Assembly: GCA_018136815.1 (NCBI GenBank) | Contig: CM030937.1 | Coordinates: 4,978,632 to 5,042,631, forward strand | Source: Isochrysis galbana | Taxonomy: Eukaryota > Haptophyta > Isochrysidales > Isochrysidaceae | DNA: 64,000 bases | Direction of reading: 5' to 3' | In this document: positions 42,571 through 53,200 of the stretch, in pieces | How the letters are laid out: the number at the start of each line of letters is the position of its first letter | Numbering within the stretch: position 1 is the first letter of the stretch | Program-made: the position numbers and the translations under genes | Notes under the pieces: generated by a model | Seen by the model: the letters and a program-made list of their open reading frames with translations, nothing else | Database searches by the model: none | What the model was told of the DNA's origin: nothing

Positions 42571-43720
42571 TCTAGGGCGGTCAACCAGGGGCTCTTTAAC
42601 CATCAATAAGGGTTGGGCTGCTTTTTTTGACCGTGGCGCGATGCCCAATAAAAACCTCCAGGGGGGGCCACATGCCGCCACGAAAATCTTCGCCAAGAAA
42701 TGGTGCGGTTCGCCCCCCCCCCCCCCCGTCACGCGCGCTCACGCTCTACCCGTAAAGAATTCGCGCCCGCGGGGGGATCGGTTCCTTTATCCTTTATATC
42801 TAAGCTACATTCGGCATTTGATTCCCACCCGATGCAGCGCCGTGTCGGGCTGCCGACAGTCCGACCACCCCCTGACCCTCTAGCATCATTGCCCGCGCAG
42901 CCCACCCAGCTCCTCACAGCGCGCGCACGCGGCTACCCTGGCTGCCACAGACCCCGCCCTGACCATCCCGACCCGCCCCTCGCAAGATTTGCCCTCACTC
43001 GAACTCGGCATCGAGTCATCGAGAACCAGGACCAGCCGGCCAGCTCCAGCTCACCGACGCGGCCGTCCACGCGTGGCTGACGAGCCTCCGCGTTGAGGCT
43101 GCCCTCGCGGCCCTCCACTCTGTGACAGTGCCAGATTTGGCGCTGATCGATATATATATATGGCGAGACCCGTGGGCGGCCTCAGGACGGGCCACGTTGT
43201 TGTAGCTCTCTATCTACGCCGCGGCGAGCAAATAAGCCCAAGATCTTGCCAGAGCGCCTCACAGCGCCTCTGGCGGGAACCCTGCTCGTCAAAGGGCTAT
43301 GCGATTGGCGCCAAGTTCCGCGAGTGGATGGACGCGAGGCTTGCCGACATGGTAGACGCCTCCACCGACGCCGACGCCGTGCTCGGAAACGTTGAGGACC
43401 TGCTCGCCATCTGCATCTGCGGATCTCGCTCGTACGTCTTCTTCCTGAACGCCGCCGTGACCGAGCGCCTGCTCACTCAGGAGGGCACTCTCCGGACTCC
43501 GGACTCCGGACGTTCCTCGAGGAGGAGGAGATGATGGCGGAGAAGGCGGGCGGCAAGCTACGCGGCTGCCCATCCTCAAGGGCGCCTCCTCTCCCGATAT
43601 CATGGCAGCGGTGCGAGCGATGTCTATCCTGTCGGACACCGTTCTCTGGCCTCTCTTGCGTGCCATCAAGTTCGACCCGGAGCAGCGCGCACTCGACGTC
43701 CTTCCCGACGTCTAGCCCAC
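42571..43720 (+). pseudogene. Relic related to the MERA-family C-terminus
   Basis: It begins with CTAGGGCGGTCAA, the inverse of the satellite-tail end. From 42,838 it matches 22,130-22,380 (other strand) closely for ~260 bp, including DNA for TDAAVHAWLTSLRVEAA. Beyond that it adds frames not present in the other copy: SKGYAIGAKFREWMDARLAD, LLAICICGSRSYVFFLNAAV and, shifted, SSPDIMAAVRAMSILSDTVL. Several stops and frame changes interrupt it. It probably preserves the C-terminal part of the element protein. Confidence 0.5.
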
Positions 43721-43934
43721 CGCGATCGATTTCTTCACTAAGGCGTCCGCGGACCCGCAAGGCGTGATCGACGGGAGCGTACGGTTGGTTGGACTTGGGG
43801 CCGCACGCTCCGACGCTGCCCGAGTTGACTCCAGGACACAAGAAGCGCACGCAGCTCTCGAGCGGCCATCGATTCCAATAGAATTAGGGAGTGGGCCGCC
43901 GGCGATGAGCTCGTGGGCAAGTTGCTCACAGTTG

Positions 43935-44060
43935 CGTTCGAGGCCGTGGTGCGCCCGCACGCAGCGCGCCCGGTATCGGTTCGAAGTTGGGCTCTCCGGG
44001 CCTCCCTCGGCGACGGCTCAACGTTCAATGGGCTCGGCGGATGGGTGATTTCGACGAGAC
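43935..44060 (+). repeat. Satellite monomer fragment
   Basis: CGCACGCAGCGCGCCCGGTA, GGTTCGAAGTTGGGCTCTCC and AATGGGCTCGGCGGATGGGT match the 26.7-27.5 kb monomer, about 0.6 unit. From 44,060 to 44,513 there is no gene; it includes an 18-base G run at 44,331-44,342 and the 3' flank of the next gene. Confidence 0.7.
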
Positions 44061-44513
44061 TAGGGATTGAACACATTATCACACAGGAAAAAAGTAACCA
44101 CGAGAGCGACCAGGGATAGCGCCCTAGCAATTGGGGAGGCGAGTCTCCCGAACGACACAACCATAGGGGAAGCCACTTGGCTGGGCCCCCACAAAGAGGC
44201 GCAAAGTAATGCGCCTGCCCCCGCAACTGCGAGCCAAAAGGCCCGCCTCCCCCCTCCCCCGACGCCGGATGCCGGACCTAAAGTAGCGCACATGGGTCGA
44301 CCCCCCGAAACCGAACGAAACGGAACGAGGGGGGGGGGGGGGGCGAAAAGGGGAGTGAGGGTGGGGTAAAGGCGATGTCAGATTTTCAGGGGTGGTCCGC
44401 CGCCAGCGGGAGGGACAGCGTATAGCAAAGTAGTAGGCCCAAGAGCATTTTTTTTCTAGTTCCTCAGACAAGCTACCTGCCCATTCCCCTTGCTCTCAAT
44501 AAACCACACGCCG

Positions 44514-47339
44514 CTACGCCAGCCATTCATAAGTGAGCTCGGGGAGGAGCCACGTGAAAATAGCAATCCACGGTAATTGGAGCATTGCGGCGGCTAAGAG
44601 CATTGCCATGCCTGTAGTTTTGATTGTGTCAAGCATGCCATGGAGATTCAGAACCAAGTCGGTATCCTTGTCAATTCGATTGCCGCGCGTGTCGCATGTA
44701 CCTTGGTACAAGTACGTATCGGTGCCGAGCGACTTCCACATCACGCGCGTGAGGCCCCAAATGCATAGCAGCCGGCCTGCGTTTAGCAAGAGATAGAGTA
44801 CAACACACGCGACCACTTTGACCAGCCACGTATGGAACCACCACTCCGAGGTACATGCCGCTGCCGTCGCAAACGATGCAAGTGCAGACGCATCTTTCCC
44901 CTGATCGTCGGAGAGCTCCCCGCAGGCGATGCTGCATGCTGGTAGCGCGGCCTCGCAGTCAAAGTATCCTGCACGAAGAGATGCATTCGAGATGACAACA
45001 TCGCAGGCAGGCTCATCTAGTGCGTCTGAGAGTACTCGGACGTCCGGGCCGCCATAAGTGACGAGTTCGACATCGATCCTAGGGGCATCGTAACACTCAC
45101 GCATCAAGTCCACTTCCGCTGCAGTCCGCGCGTGAGCATCTATCGCCGCATTCAGCCGAGCTGCGATGGCGTCGGTGTCGGCGATGGATCCCGGCGCGTT
45201 GTTATTGCAGCTCTGATCAAGTGCCCGATCGTATTGGTTCAAGCCACGGAGGCGAACGTTGTTGCCATCAGATGCGGCCACGTTGAAGGCCACTGCGTAT
45301 GCAGTAGTTGCAAGGATTGTATTGCCCGTGGCGATAGAAATGATGCTCCCACTTGAGCTGTAGCCTCTTGCCGTGCACGCCTCTCGATATTGTGCCAACA
45401 TCGGCTCATAAATCGTCCATAGGATGCCCCCGACCACTAGCCCACTGATAGCCCAAAAAAAGGCTGCCGAGAAGGGGTGCGTGATGGTCATCACCGCGAG
45501 CTGCGCTTGAGAAAGTGCTCGTTGTGGCAAGTAGCGATCCCTACTCGAGGTTGTGCTCGCCTGCACAGGGGGGATAGCGAGTGTGGATCGACCCCAAAAG
45601 TGAAAGAACCACGAGGTGGTCAAGACGGCCCTGTGAATGTAGTCGATGGCGATTGTGCAGCGCCTCAAACTGTTGACCCGATCAGTGAGCCAGGTAAAAT
45701 CGACACCGGGACGAGACAGGGACATATGATGGATAAAGGTCAAGTCTTGGACCTGTTTTGCAAAACGCCATATGGACGCATTTGCGCTCGTCGCAGAGCT
45801 CGGATCACGAGCGGCTGCGCCAGCAATGCCATCGGCAATTTCGCTACCGTCACCACCGTGAGCGCCGCCGACACCTGCCACAACTTTAGTTGCTGCCAAA
45901 GATTGTTGCATGAACGACGCCGAGTCGTCCTCGTGCTTGCGCCGCAGACTGAGCACGTCAACGCTGGGCGGATTGTAGTCCTCAAATAGGTCGAGTTCGT
46001 CAAGCAGCGCCAGGCGATGCAACAGAAGTGTGTTCTCTGCATTTGTTTCAGCTTTGGCCAGTATCAAGTTCTCAACGTATCGATCAATGACTCCCGACAC
46101 CATCTTGTGCAACTCGTCGAGCGGCTCGGGCGGTGCAATGGAAGGGATCCCGGAGATATCCAAACTAATCCGTCCCAGAGAGAGCGCGGGAATGGCAATG
46201 CCCGTCGGAAGCGAACCACCGAACTCCGGGAAATTCAGGTCGAACCATTGCGCAATCGACTCAAAGGCCCCGGCTGCGCCCAAGAGCAACGCTTGAGCCG
46301 AGTCCACATAGCGGTCAACCGCCTTCACCGACTCTCCCCACGTCGAATACGCGCCGAGCCAGCTTGCGTATAGCCGGCGTTGGGATGCGTTTACCAGCTG
46401 TTGAAGAGTCACAGTGGGGCAGCTCGACCCTCTCGGTGGAGCCAGCGTGGCACATGCGAGGAGTTCAGACACGTTCAGATGCGACAGGCGCAAATGAAGG
46501 GCAATCGAGAAGTTTGCCACTAGCTCATGCCGCCATTGTCGGAGTCTAAGGTTTGCGAGTGTCTTGTTGTAGATGTACTCCCGATCATACGCAGCACGGG
46601 TAACAATTTGATCGACTAGCTGGGAGATCATGCTCTGTGATCGGTTTGCATACTCTGCATTCACCGAGTGCGCCGCAGCGATTTCCTCATCGATAATCGG
46701 CGAGGTGACCTCGATCTGCGCCCGGACTGAAAGCGGGCATTGTGTTGAGTGCGGACTGGTCGGGATGGGGGAAAGTCTGCGCCATTCAGCGACAGCCGCC
46801 CGTGCACGGTCGCGTGCGGCGGCGCACTGCTCATTCAGGTGCTCAGCTTCGAGGGCAAGGTGTAGATTGTGCGTCCGTGCCGCACTGGATCGTTCTCGCT
46901 CACGCACAATGGACGCCTGCAGAGTTGTATTGCACAACGACAGCGAGCGGATGACGCACTCTTGATAGCTGTCGCGCAGCCGTACTGTCTCGTTCACGAA
47001 CGCATCGACCTCAAGGCGTACGTGAGAAAAACTTGGAGTAGTGATAATGTCGCCGTTGTCGACAAACGCGACGATGCTGGTGAGTGACGTCATCCAGAGC
47101 AGAGAGATTGCGGTGATCGAGAGGCACAGGCGTGTGGCGCAGCGCTGACCCGACTTGGTCGGCTTGTCCATGCGGGACGTAGGTGACACAAGGCCCTCGC
47201 GTCCCACCAGCCGAGACGTGAGCGGTTGCTCAGTCGCGAGTCGTTCCGGGCGCTCGAGGTCGAGTCGTTTGGCAGAGGATGGGTCAGCGGTGGAGCCGAA
47301 GGGATGGTTGGGCAGGGATTCTGGTGGGTTGGAGCTCAT
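44514..47339 (-). CDS. Large multi-pass membrane protein of unknown family
   Basis: A single exon of 941 residues. It starts at the only ATG near the N-terminus, in MSSNPPESLPNHPFG. A ~70-residue Ser/Pro/Arg-rich cytosolic tail leads to a first membrane span (LCLSITAISLLWMTSLTSIV, ~71-93). A ~540-residue helical ectodomain follows with many N-glycosylation sequons (NET, NTT, NRS, NKT, NFS, NVS, NAS) and spaced cysteines. The C-terminal third has more spans: HPFSAAFFWAISGLVVGGIL, IISIATGNTILATTAYAV, LVKVVACVVLYLLLNAGRLL and MAMLLAAAMLQLPWIAIFTW. Between the third and fourth lies a second Cys-rich lumenal segment (CNNNAPG, CYDAPRID, CDVVISNAS). This suggests a surface or organelle-membrane protein. 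I do not recognise the family and give no function. Confidence 0.75.
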   Translation of the reverse strand: MSSNPPESLPNHPFGSTADPSSAKRLDLERPERLATEQPLTSRLVGREGLVSPTSRMDKPTKSGQRCATRLCLSITAISLLWMTSLTSIVAFVDNGDIITTPSFSHVRLEVDAFVNETVRLRDSYQECVIRSLSLCNTTLQASIVRERERSSAARTHNLHLALEAEHLNEQCAAARDRARAAVAEWRRLSPIPTSPHSTQCPLSVRAQIEVTSPIIDEEIAAAHSVNAEYANRSQSMISQLVDQIVTRAAYDREYIYNKTLANLRLRQWRHELVANFSIALHLRLSHLNVSELLACATLAPPRGSSCPTVTLQQLVNASQRRLYASWLGAYSTWGESVKAVDRYVDSAQALLLGAAGAFESIAQWFDLNFPEFGGSLPTGIAIPALSLGRISLDISGIPSIAPPEPLDELHKMVSGVIDRYVENLILAKAETNAENTLLLHRLALLDELDLFEDYNPPSVDVLSLRRKHEDDSASFMQQSLAATKVVAGVGGAHGGDGSEIADGIAGAAARDPSSATSANASIWRFAKQVQDLTFIHHMSLSRPGVDFTWLTDRVNSLRRCTIAIDYIHRAVLTTSWFFHFWGRSTLAIPPVQASTTSSRDRYLPQRALSQAQLAVMTITHPFSAAFFWAISGLVVGGILWTIYEPMLAQYREACTARGYSSSGSIISIATGNTILATTAYAVAFNVAASDGNNVRLRGLNQYDRALDQSCNNNAPGSIADTDAIAARLNAAIDAHARTAAEVDLMRECYDAPRIDVELVTYGGPDVRVLSDALDEPACDVVISNASLRAGYFDCEAALPACSIACGELSDDQGKDASALASFATAAACTSEWWFHTWLVKVVACVVLYLLLNAGRLLCIWGLTRVMWKSLGTDTYLYQGTCDTRGNRIDKDTDLVLNLHGMLDTIKTTGMAMLLAAAMLQLPWIAIFTWLLPELTYEWLA

Positions 47340-47578
47340 CGCTTAACGCTCTGAGCGCGCCCTCCCTTTCGTCGCACGTCCTCCGCCCTCTCCTCTCAAC
47401 CACGTCTCGTCGCGCTCACGCTTTAGCCCACGCCGTGGGCCAATTCCCCCACGCGACTCGGCCTCCGCGCGAGTGGACGGATTCGCGGCCACCAGCATCT
47501 TCCTCCTGCACCCCAAACGACTCGCTACTATTGTGGCTACCATTTTTACTATTGTATTCTTCATCCAATAGCTCAATC

Positions 47579-47732
47579 GTTAGAACTTATAGCGTCGTAT
47601 GACATCTTGTTAGCTAGCATTCCTAGCCACACACTATGTGCACATACACCGGACGAGCCATGCGCCAACCGCGCACACCCCCATCGCGGGGGAGGGGCTC
47701 CGTTGCCGTCGAAGGGCTACGGTCCCGCAGCA
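47579..47732 (-). repeat. Solo LTR of the copia family
   Basis: Minus strand TGCTGCGGGACCGTAG...TTCTAAC. It is a diverged copy of the LTR at 13,747-13,885 with the central GAGCCCCTCCCCCGCGATGG conserved. No internal copia sequence lies beside it, so it is a solo LTR. It sits between the divergent membrane-protein and PSMG3 genes. Confidence 0.75.
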
Positions 47733-47789
47733 TTAAGGGTATACTTACACAATACTACATCTCTGACGTCAATATTCTAGCCCTAGCTC

Positions 47790-47801
47790 TACCCTAGAGT
47801 A
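47790..47801 (+). promoter_or_regulatory. Motif TACCCTAGAGTA
   Basis: 11 of 12 matches to TACTCTAGAGTA, followed by TTAGAGAGAGTAGAGAGTAG; 155 bp upstream of the PSMG3 ATG. Confidence 0.45.
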
Positions 47802-47955
47802 TTAGAGAGAGTAGAGAGTAGAGGAGAGACAAGTCGGGGGGGGGGTAGGAGATAGGAGATAAAGTAAAGTAGAGATGATACAGGGAAAGGAAGTCTTCAA
47901 AAACAAAACTCAATCCTCGCCCTTCCCCGCGCGCTCTCGCGGCTCGAGCGGAGCG

Positions 47956-48443
47956 ATGTCGAGCCTTCTGCTCGAGTCTGCTCCTGCGCCACAACCACGA
48001 GCAGCTGGCCCGTCCAGCGCAACGTTGGAGGTGGAGATTGGAGGGAGACCGACGAAGCTCATGCTGAGCGCCTATTCCAATCGCATCCTCGCCATCGTCA
48101 CCCAGCGAGAGAATCTAGGCACGCTGATTCATGCGTTCCGAGAGGATGCGGTCGACGCTGCTGGACCAGGCTGCTACGGCACGCGAGTTCTCTTGGGGCG
48201 GAGGGACGAGGAGACGCTGGAGGTAAGGGTATAGCCCGCTCGCTCGCCGTTCCCATGCTCAGTGCCCGCCTACCCTCATCTGCTGTAAACTGGTTGACCA
48301 CGCAGGTATACGCACGCACATTGGTTGAGCTGATACACAAGAGCAAGTCATGCGAGCTCCTCTTGGCCATCAATTTGATTGAGAGCACGCCGGCCATTTT
48401 TAGGCAGGTGATGCATCATCTGGACAGTATCAAGGTCTGGTAA
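47956..48443 (+). CDS. Proteasome assembly chaperone 3 (PSMG3/PAC3-like)
   Basis: Two exons, 47,956-48,222 and 48,306-48,443, joined in phase 0 to 134 residues; human PSMG3 has 122. PAC3 works with PAC4 to order the alpha-ring subunits of the 20S proteasome in the cytosol. The fold is visible as alternating strands and helices: KLMLSAYSNRILAIVTQREN and LGTLIHAF, then TRVLLGRRDEETLEVYARTL across the splice. The last part, ELIHKSKSCELLLAINL and HHLDSIKVW, matches the family's closing helix, which often ends in VW. A GA-rich leader and the TACCCTAGAGTA motif precede it. It is a small, fast-evolving family, so the call rests on pattern and length. Confidence 0.75.
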
Positions 48444-48926
48444 GCAGTTGGTTCTCCATCGCTTAATGATGCACTCTTTCAGCATTGGTGCAGATGCTGG
48501 CCTCTTTCGAAGTATTGCAGTAGTCGTTACCTCTAGTTGGCTCACTCCTCTTCTGTCTTCTTTTCCAAGCTCCCGGCACTATTTACGACATGCCTTGACT
48601 GAGGTGTGCGCTCACCGCTCCCGCGCTCTCGTATCAGGCTGGTGCATTGTGAAACGCGCGAGGTTGCCGTCGTGTCAATGCACATAGCATATAGCACATA
48701 CTACTACACTACATACCACATACTACATACTACATACTACCACTTACATGATAGTGAAGTTCTTCATACTAATACTTACATAGTAGAAAAGTATTTGGAT
48801 TTTTCACCCCCAAAATTCTTATCGGATCGCGGTGCGACAAGGACTACAGTGGCGAAAAACATTTGAAGATTCGGGGCTAAAGGCTAAACACCTACACCTA
48901 CGAAGTAGCCTACTATGGATCCGGTT
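48444..48926. other. No gene; PSMG3 3' flank
   Basis: Contains a run of TACTACATACTACATACTAC near 48,715-48,735. CATTTGAAGATTCGGGGCTA at 48,866 resembles the start of repeat R. Confidence 0.4.
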
Positions 48927-51900
48927 CAACTAAGTTTATACTTAGTTCGCCCATGGGGGGGCACGAGCCCCCCTCTCTCTCCACTCCTCCCCTGCCATGG
49001 GGGAGGAACCACTCACTCTCTTGGCACGCCTGATGGCTTGCCATGAGCACACAGCCCTGCTGACCCATTCCTCTCCCCACAAGCCCGCCTGACTCGCCCG
49101 CCCTGGCCCGTCGTGGCCTGCCCATCCCTCTGACCAACCCCTCCTCCCCCTGGGCCCCCCTGATCAGGACCCCCCAGCCAGCTCCCGTCGACTGGCAGGG
49201 GCTCGAGAGCCAGCGAGGGAGAGGCAGGAGGGGCCAGGGCCATGCCCCAGCCTCACCTGCCCCCTGAGCTGCGCTCCTTGGCCCCTGCCGGCCTCCTGGG
49301 GACCTTAAGAGGGGCCGCAGGCGCGCGCCATGGGCCCCCGCCGCAGGGAAGAGAGGAGGAAAAGGGAAGAGGGAGGGGAGGGGGGAGCGGCAGCTCTCCC
49401 CTCCGGCAGAAACGTGTCTTCTCGCCCCATTTGGGTAAGAGAAGACCGGGGCGCCAAAACCAGGAGGGAAGGGCCGCGGCTTGCCGCGGCCACTCGCTTC
49501 GGCGAGGAGAGATTAGCGCTCCTGGGCCCCTATTCACGAGTGCCCCCCCCCCCCCCCTGCGTTGCTTTTACCCGAAAGGGGTTTTCCCCCAGCGTGGACT
49601 CGAGGAGAGGACGTGCTGGGGTGCCCGGGGTCGGTGCGTGCACTGGGGGGAGGACAAATATCGAGGGGAGGGGGCACCAACTATCGTTAAAACGATAGGG
49701 TCATGGAGCGCGCCACGCTCCCCTCCTCTCTCTCCGCCCACCCTACCGCGCTGGCCGACCAGGATATGCTGGACGCCGCGCGGCCACAGCAGCCACCACC
49801 CAGAGCAACGCCAACCCAGGTACCCGCGAGCCACAACCCGATCCGAGCCCGCATCGCCGCAAGGACAGAACAACGACCAGCAACACACAAAGCACCAACA
49901 CAACCCTGCCAGCACAGCCAGCCACATGCACACCCAAGGCCACAGTGCCAGAACTCCCATAGGGAAAGCCTTCGGGCTGGGCCCCTACAACGCCGCGGCA
50001 CTGTCCACGTACGCAAGTACGTGGCGCAGTCCCGGCCGGTCAACCAGACCAACAACAAAGCCTCTATGGAGCCATGCAGCATTTGCTGCTGGACCCAGCA
50101 ACTGGGCAATCACACGCAAGCGCACACGCTGAGAGCCCTGCACAGAGCACCGCACACACAACACGCCACAGCTAAGCGCGATACACGCGAGCTGAACTAC
50201 ACACGAGAGGCCCGCAGGCAACCAGGACCAATGCATTCACAAACACACACACCCAAACAACCAAAAGCAGCAACACACCAAAGGCTGGAAGCCTTGACGG
50301 ACTACAAAGCGACAAGGCCCTGCGGGAGCCCCGCCTCTAGACGACCACTATGCACGCCGCCCTGTCATACGCCCGGGAGGCTGACCCGATGCACCCTGCC
50401 CTGCAAACCGCAGTCAAACCCTCAAGGGGAGGATGAACACGAAGTCGAGCAAGAGTACGAAGACGACTACTCACAAATCATCATGACCTTCACCTCCACG
50501 GACCGTGGGCTCAAGATCAAGGACGAGGAGGCTTTCAGTGCTATAGTAGCACACCTCAACAAGCTCGAGGGCGTGGACCTCGAACCCGAATTCCTGGCCA
50601 AGAGCTCGTCAGGCCCATGGGAAATTCTAGTCACGGCGGACTGCGCACGCCAATACAAAAACAAGTTCAAGGACCAGGGAGTCTTCGCGTTCAATCAACG
50701 AGGTGAAATACCCTATGGTCGTAAAATTTCAAACTTTCGACGACAAAGCGAAGGAGCTCCCCCAGGCTTCATCGAGGGCGATGGCAAGCGCTTTCAAGGA
50801 CGTGACCGCGCATCTCGTGGTAAGGAACTACAAATTCGAGATGAAGGACTACGTCACGATCAACTCGCTAGCGAAAGCACTCGAACACCAAGGGTTCATC
50901 TTTCTCAAAGGCAACCAAGAACGCACCAAGGTGCTCACCAAGGAAGGCATCATAGTGACCCAAGGCAAAAAAGAGGTATACCACTGCTACGTCGCACCAA
51001 GGACGGGCAACTTTTCGACGTTCGACTTCCCGCGCAAAATTCTACTCAACGTGAACGGCAACCCATACCCACTCGACTACACACTCCGTGATTGCAAGGA
51101 TCTCGGGGGAGACATGAAAAACATGAGCATCCACGCCGGACCGAAAGGCTGTAAAGGATACAGCAGGGCGTACGCGACGGCCTTCCACCCCAATCTCCGC
51201 ATCTGCGAATGCCAGGAGGAACGCCAGGCGCGCCTCGAACGTGAGCAAGCACGTCGTGCGGCACCCCCAAAACGCACCCTACATGAGGTGATCGCACCGG
51301 AAAGCAAGGGTGCGTGCACGCGTTTCCCGATGGGCAAATGTCCCATGAACGTCAAAGGAAAGCGGTGCAACCGCTCGCACAACCTCGAGGAGGCATGGCA
51401 CGGCGAAACATGCACCATCCCGTGCGCATTTCCCCGTATCGACGACATGCCACCGGCCAAGCGCCCGAAGAGCGGCAAATGCGCCTTAGGCGGAGGATGC
51501 CAATACCTTCACAAGTGCGCGGCACACCCCCAAAGCCCTCCACCCAGGAGCACTAACGTGGAACAATTATAGATTATAGTGATAGCAAAAACAAAATTCG
51601 AATCGCAAATTTCGACACCAAAATCTGCAAACCTGGACTTGAGACCATGAGGAATCCGAATCTGTGTGTTCTGTGCGTCAGTGGCAACACGGGGAACTGT
51701 TCAACTGTCAGTGTGGGCACGTACCTTACACGAATATTCATGCCTACAGCCTTCAGATGGGCAAGAATACAACAGTTGGGGGTCCCAACTTGTTAACTTG
51801 TTAGGGGCCATGAGCCCAGCGCTCATGGGTGTTACTTAAGTGGTTTGCGCCGGCCAAGGGTTGTTAGTGCTTGTTAATGGCACTTACTTGTTAATGGGTC

Positions 51901-52056
51901 TAACTCAGCCCTAGCCTTGGTTCCTCCCCCACACACAGCCACAACGTGGGAGGAGTGGAGAGTGGGGGGGGGCTCGTGCCTCGTGCCCCCCCCATGAGTG
52001 AACCGAGTAGCATATAAACTAGAGGTGAGGGACCCCTATATAATAAACTTTAGTTG
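48927..52056 (+). mobile_element. Inverted-end element carrying a CCCH-type ORF
   Basis: The left end is CAACTAAGTTTATACTT, then CGCCCATGGGGGGGCACGAG and CCCCCC. The right end, read inversely, is CAACTAAAGTTTAT, then (after ~40 bp) TTTATATGCTACTCGGTTCA, CTCATGGGGGGGGCACGAG and GGGGGAGGAACCA. The shared order over ~90 bp makes these imperfect terminal inverted repeats. The interior holds the GC-rich module, a hairpin, and two overlapping frames of a gag-like protein. No transposase or reverse transcriptase is present, so this copy is non-autonomous or of an unfamiliar type. No target duplication was found. Confidence 0.5.
49703..51572 (+). CDS. Element protein with C-terminal CCCH-like zinc fingers, frameshifted
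   Basis: The hairpin CTATCG-TTAAAA-CGATAG sits 5 bp before the ATG at 49,703 (MERATLPSSL). The N-terminal ~240 codons are Pro/Thr/Gln/His-rich and low in complexity. A folded part follows: IIMTFTSTDRGLKIKDEEAF and GPWEILVTADCARQYKNKFK. Near 50,700 the coding signal moves to the next frame (KYPMVVKFQTFDDKAKELPQ) and runs to a stop at 51,572. The end carries Cys/His clusters of the type CTRFPMGKCPMN...CNRSH and CALGGGCQYLHKC, resembling CCCH fingers that bind RNA. A nucleocapsid-like role is inferred. No family recognised. The frame change could be a +1 programmed shift, an indel or a sequence error. Confidence 0.55.
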
Positions 52057-52996
52057 AGGCCGCGTATAGCTCACATCACATCGGACTATCGGCTATCGGA
52101 TACTATCGGTACTACTACTACTATATGATAGTACGTACTACTATGTAGCAATGACAATGACAATGGGCAGGACTCTTTTTGTTTTTGTAATGGTTGGCGC
52201 ACAATCATGGATAGATCTAGGCATCCAATCGTTGATCGTGAGCAATTTATTGCTGCCTCGCCCCCCCCCCAAAAAAAACGCGCTCACGCACACACCGCAG
52301 CTCGAACCGTAGCCCACAAGGCGCACAAGGACGTGGCGAGGACCGAGGAAGCGTTTCTGCCACGCGCCACAAATACCACAGCAAGTATGACGCATACTTT
52401 TTCAACAAGCATGACCGACAAGCAGCCAAGTCAACTCAACCCCATGAAGGACCCCGACCCTCCACATGACGTTATTGCGCACTCAAGAGATCCTTTTCAT
52501 GCGACCGCTTCACTCATAGATTCCACGGGGCCGCCTCAAGATGGAGAATAGTGCAACTGCTTGAGATCTCAACTGCGAAATTGTGGTCTAGTGGTGTCAT
52601 CTCGAGGAAAGCGGCAGGAGCAAAGTCCGCCCATCGATGCCGCTGATGCCATGTGCTGAACTCCAAACTGCAACCTCCCAATAGCAGCCTTTAAGCATGC
52701 CACCCTCCCCGCCGTGCAAATCCGTACGTACACCAATTCCTCTTCCTGAAAACGCTACAAAAGCTTGAAGTCTTATAGAACGACTCCATACTTTGCCAAA
52801 TCCTTAGGAATTATGCTGAGCCGCACACTGACCTCACCGGAGGTCTCAGTGTGCAAACGGAATCGATCGGTAGATGAACTGATAACCTCACGGTGCTTGA
52901 GCGTCGGCACACCGCCCAGGAAGAATGCTACGATTGGGAGGGCATGGTGGACTCTCGCAACGTGCTTTGGGAGCGAGGATCAAAACACCTGAGCAT
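52057..52996. other. No gene recognised
   Basis: One frame of 114 codons (52,207-52,551) has an unremarkable composition and no homologous look. After contig correction this becomes the downstream flank of the F-box-like gene. Confidence 0.4.
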
Positions 52997-53100
52997 CTAC
53001 ACAAAAAAGGATACGCGTGACACGCTCAGCGGAAGTGAAGCTACGCACTTGTAATTTGCTCGCGAAGATTCCCACATGGCCTCCAGGTGCGTACGGTTAA
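52997..53100 (-). CDS. Probable C-terminal end of the F-box-like gene
   Basis: Minus strand, open from the gap edge: NRTHLEAMWESSRANYKCVA and on to a stop at 52,997. If the contig is flipped and abutted to 32,994, the frame of the F-box-like exon 2 (…SLQPQPQ) continues through CTT (Leu) into this sequence with no base missing. Read in place it has no upstream partner. Confidence depends on the contig correction. Confidence 0.5.
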
Positions 53101-53200
53101 NNNNNNNNNNNNNNNNNNNNNNNNNNNNNNNNNNNNNNNNNNNNNNNNNNNNNNNNNNNNNNNNNNNNNNNNNNNNNNNNNNNNNNNNNNNNNNNNNNNN
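53101..53200. other. Assembly gap (100 N)
   Basis: Exactly 100 N. It separates the F-box-like tail from the metallophosphoesterase N-terminal half, which on the printed sequence look like one frame only by chance. Confidence 0.99.

Noticed and set aside
52207-52551. A 114-codon frame with many Thr/Pro/His
   Set aside because: No ATG context, leader or homology; composition fits a chance frame.
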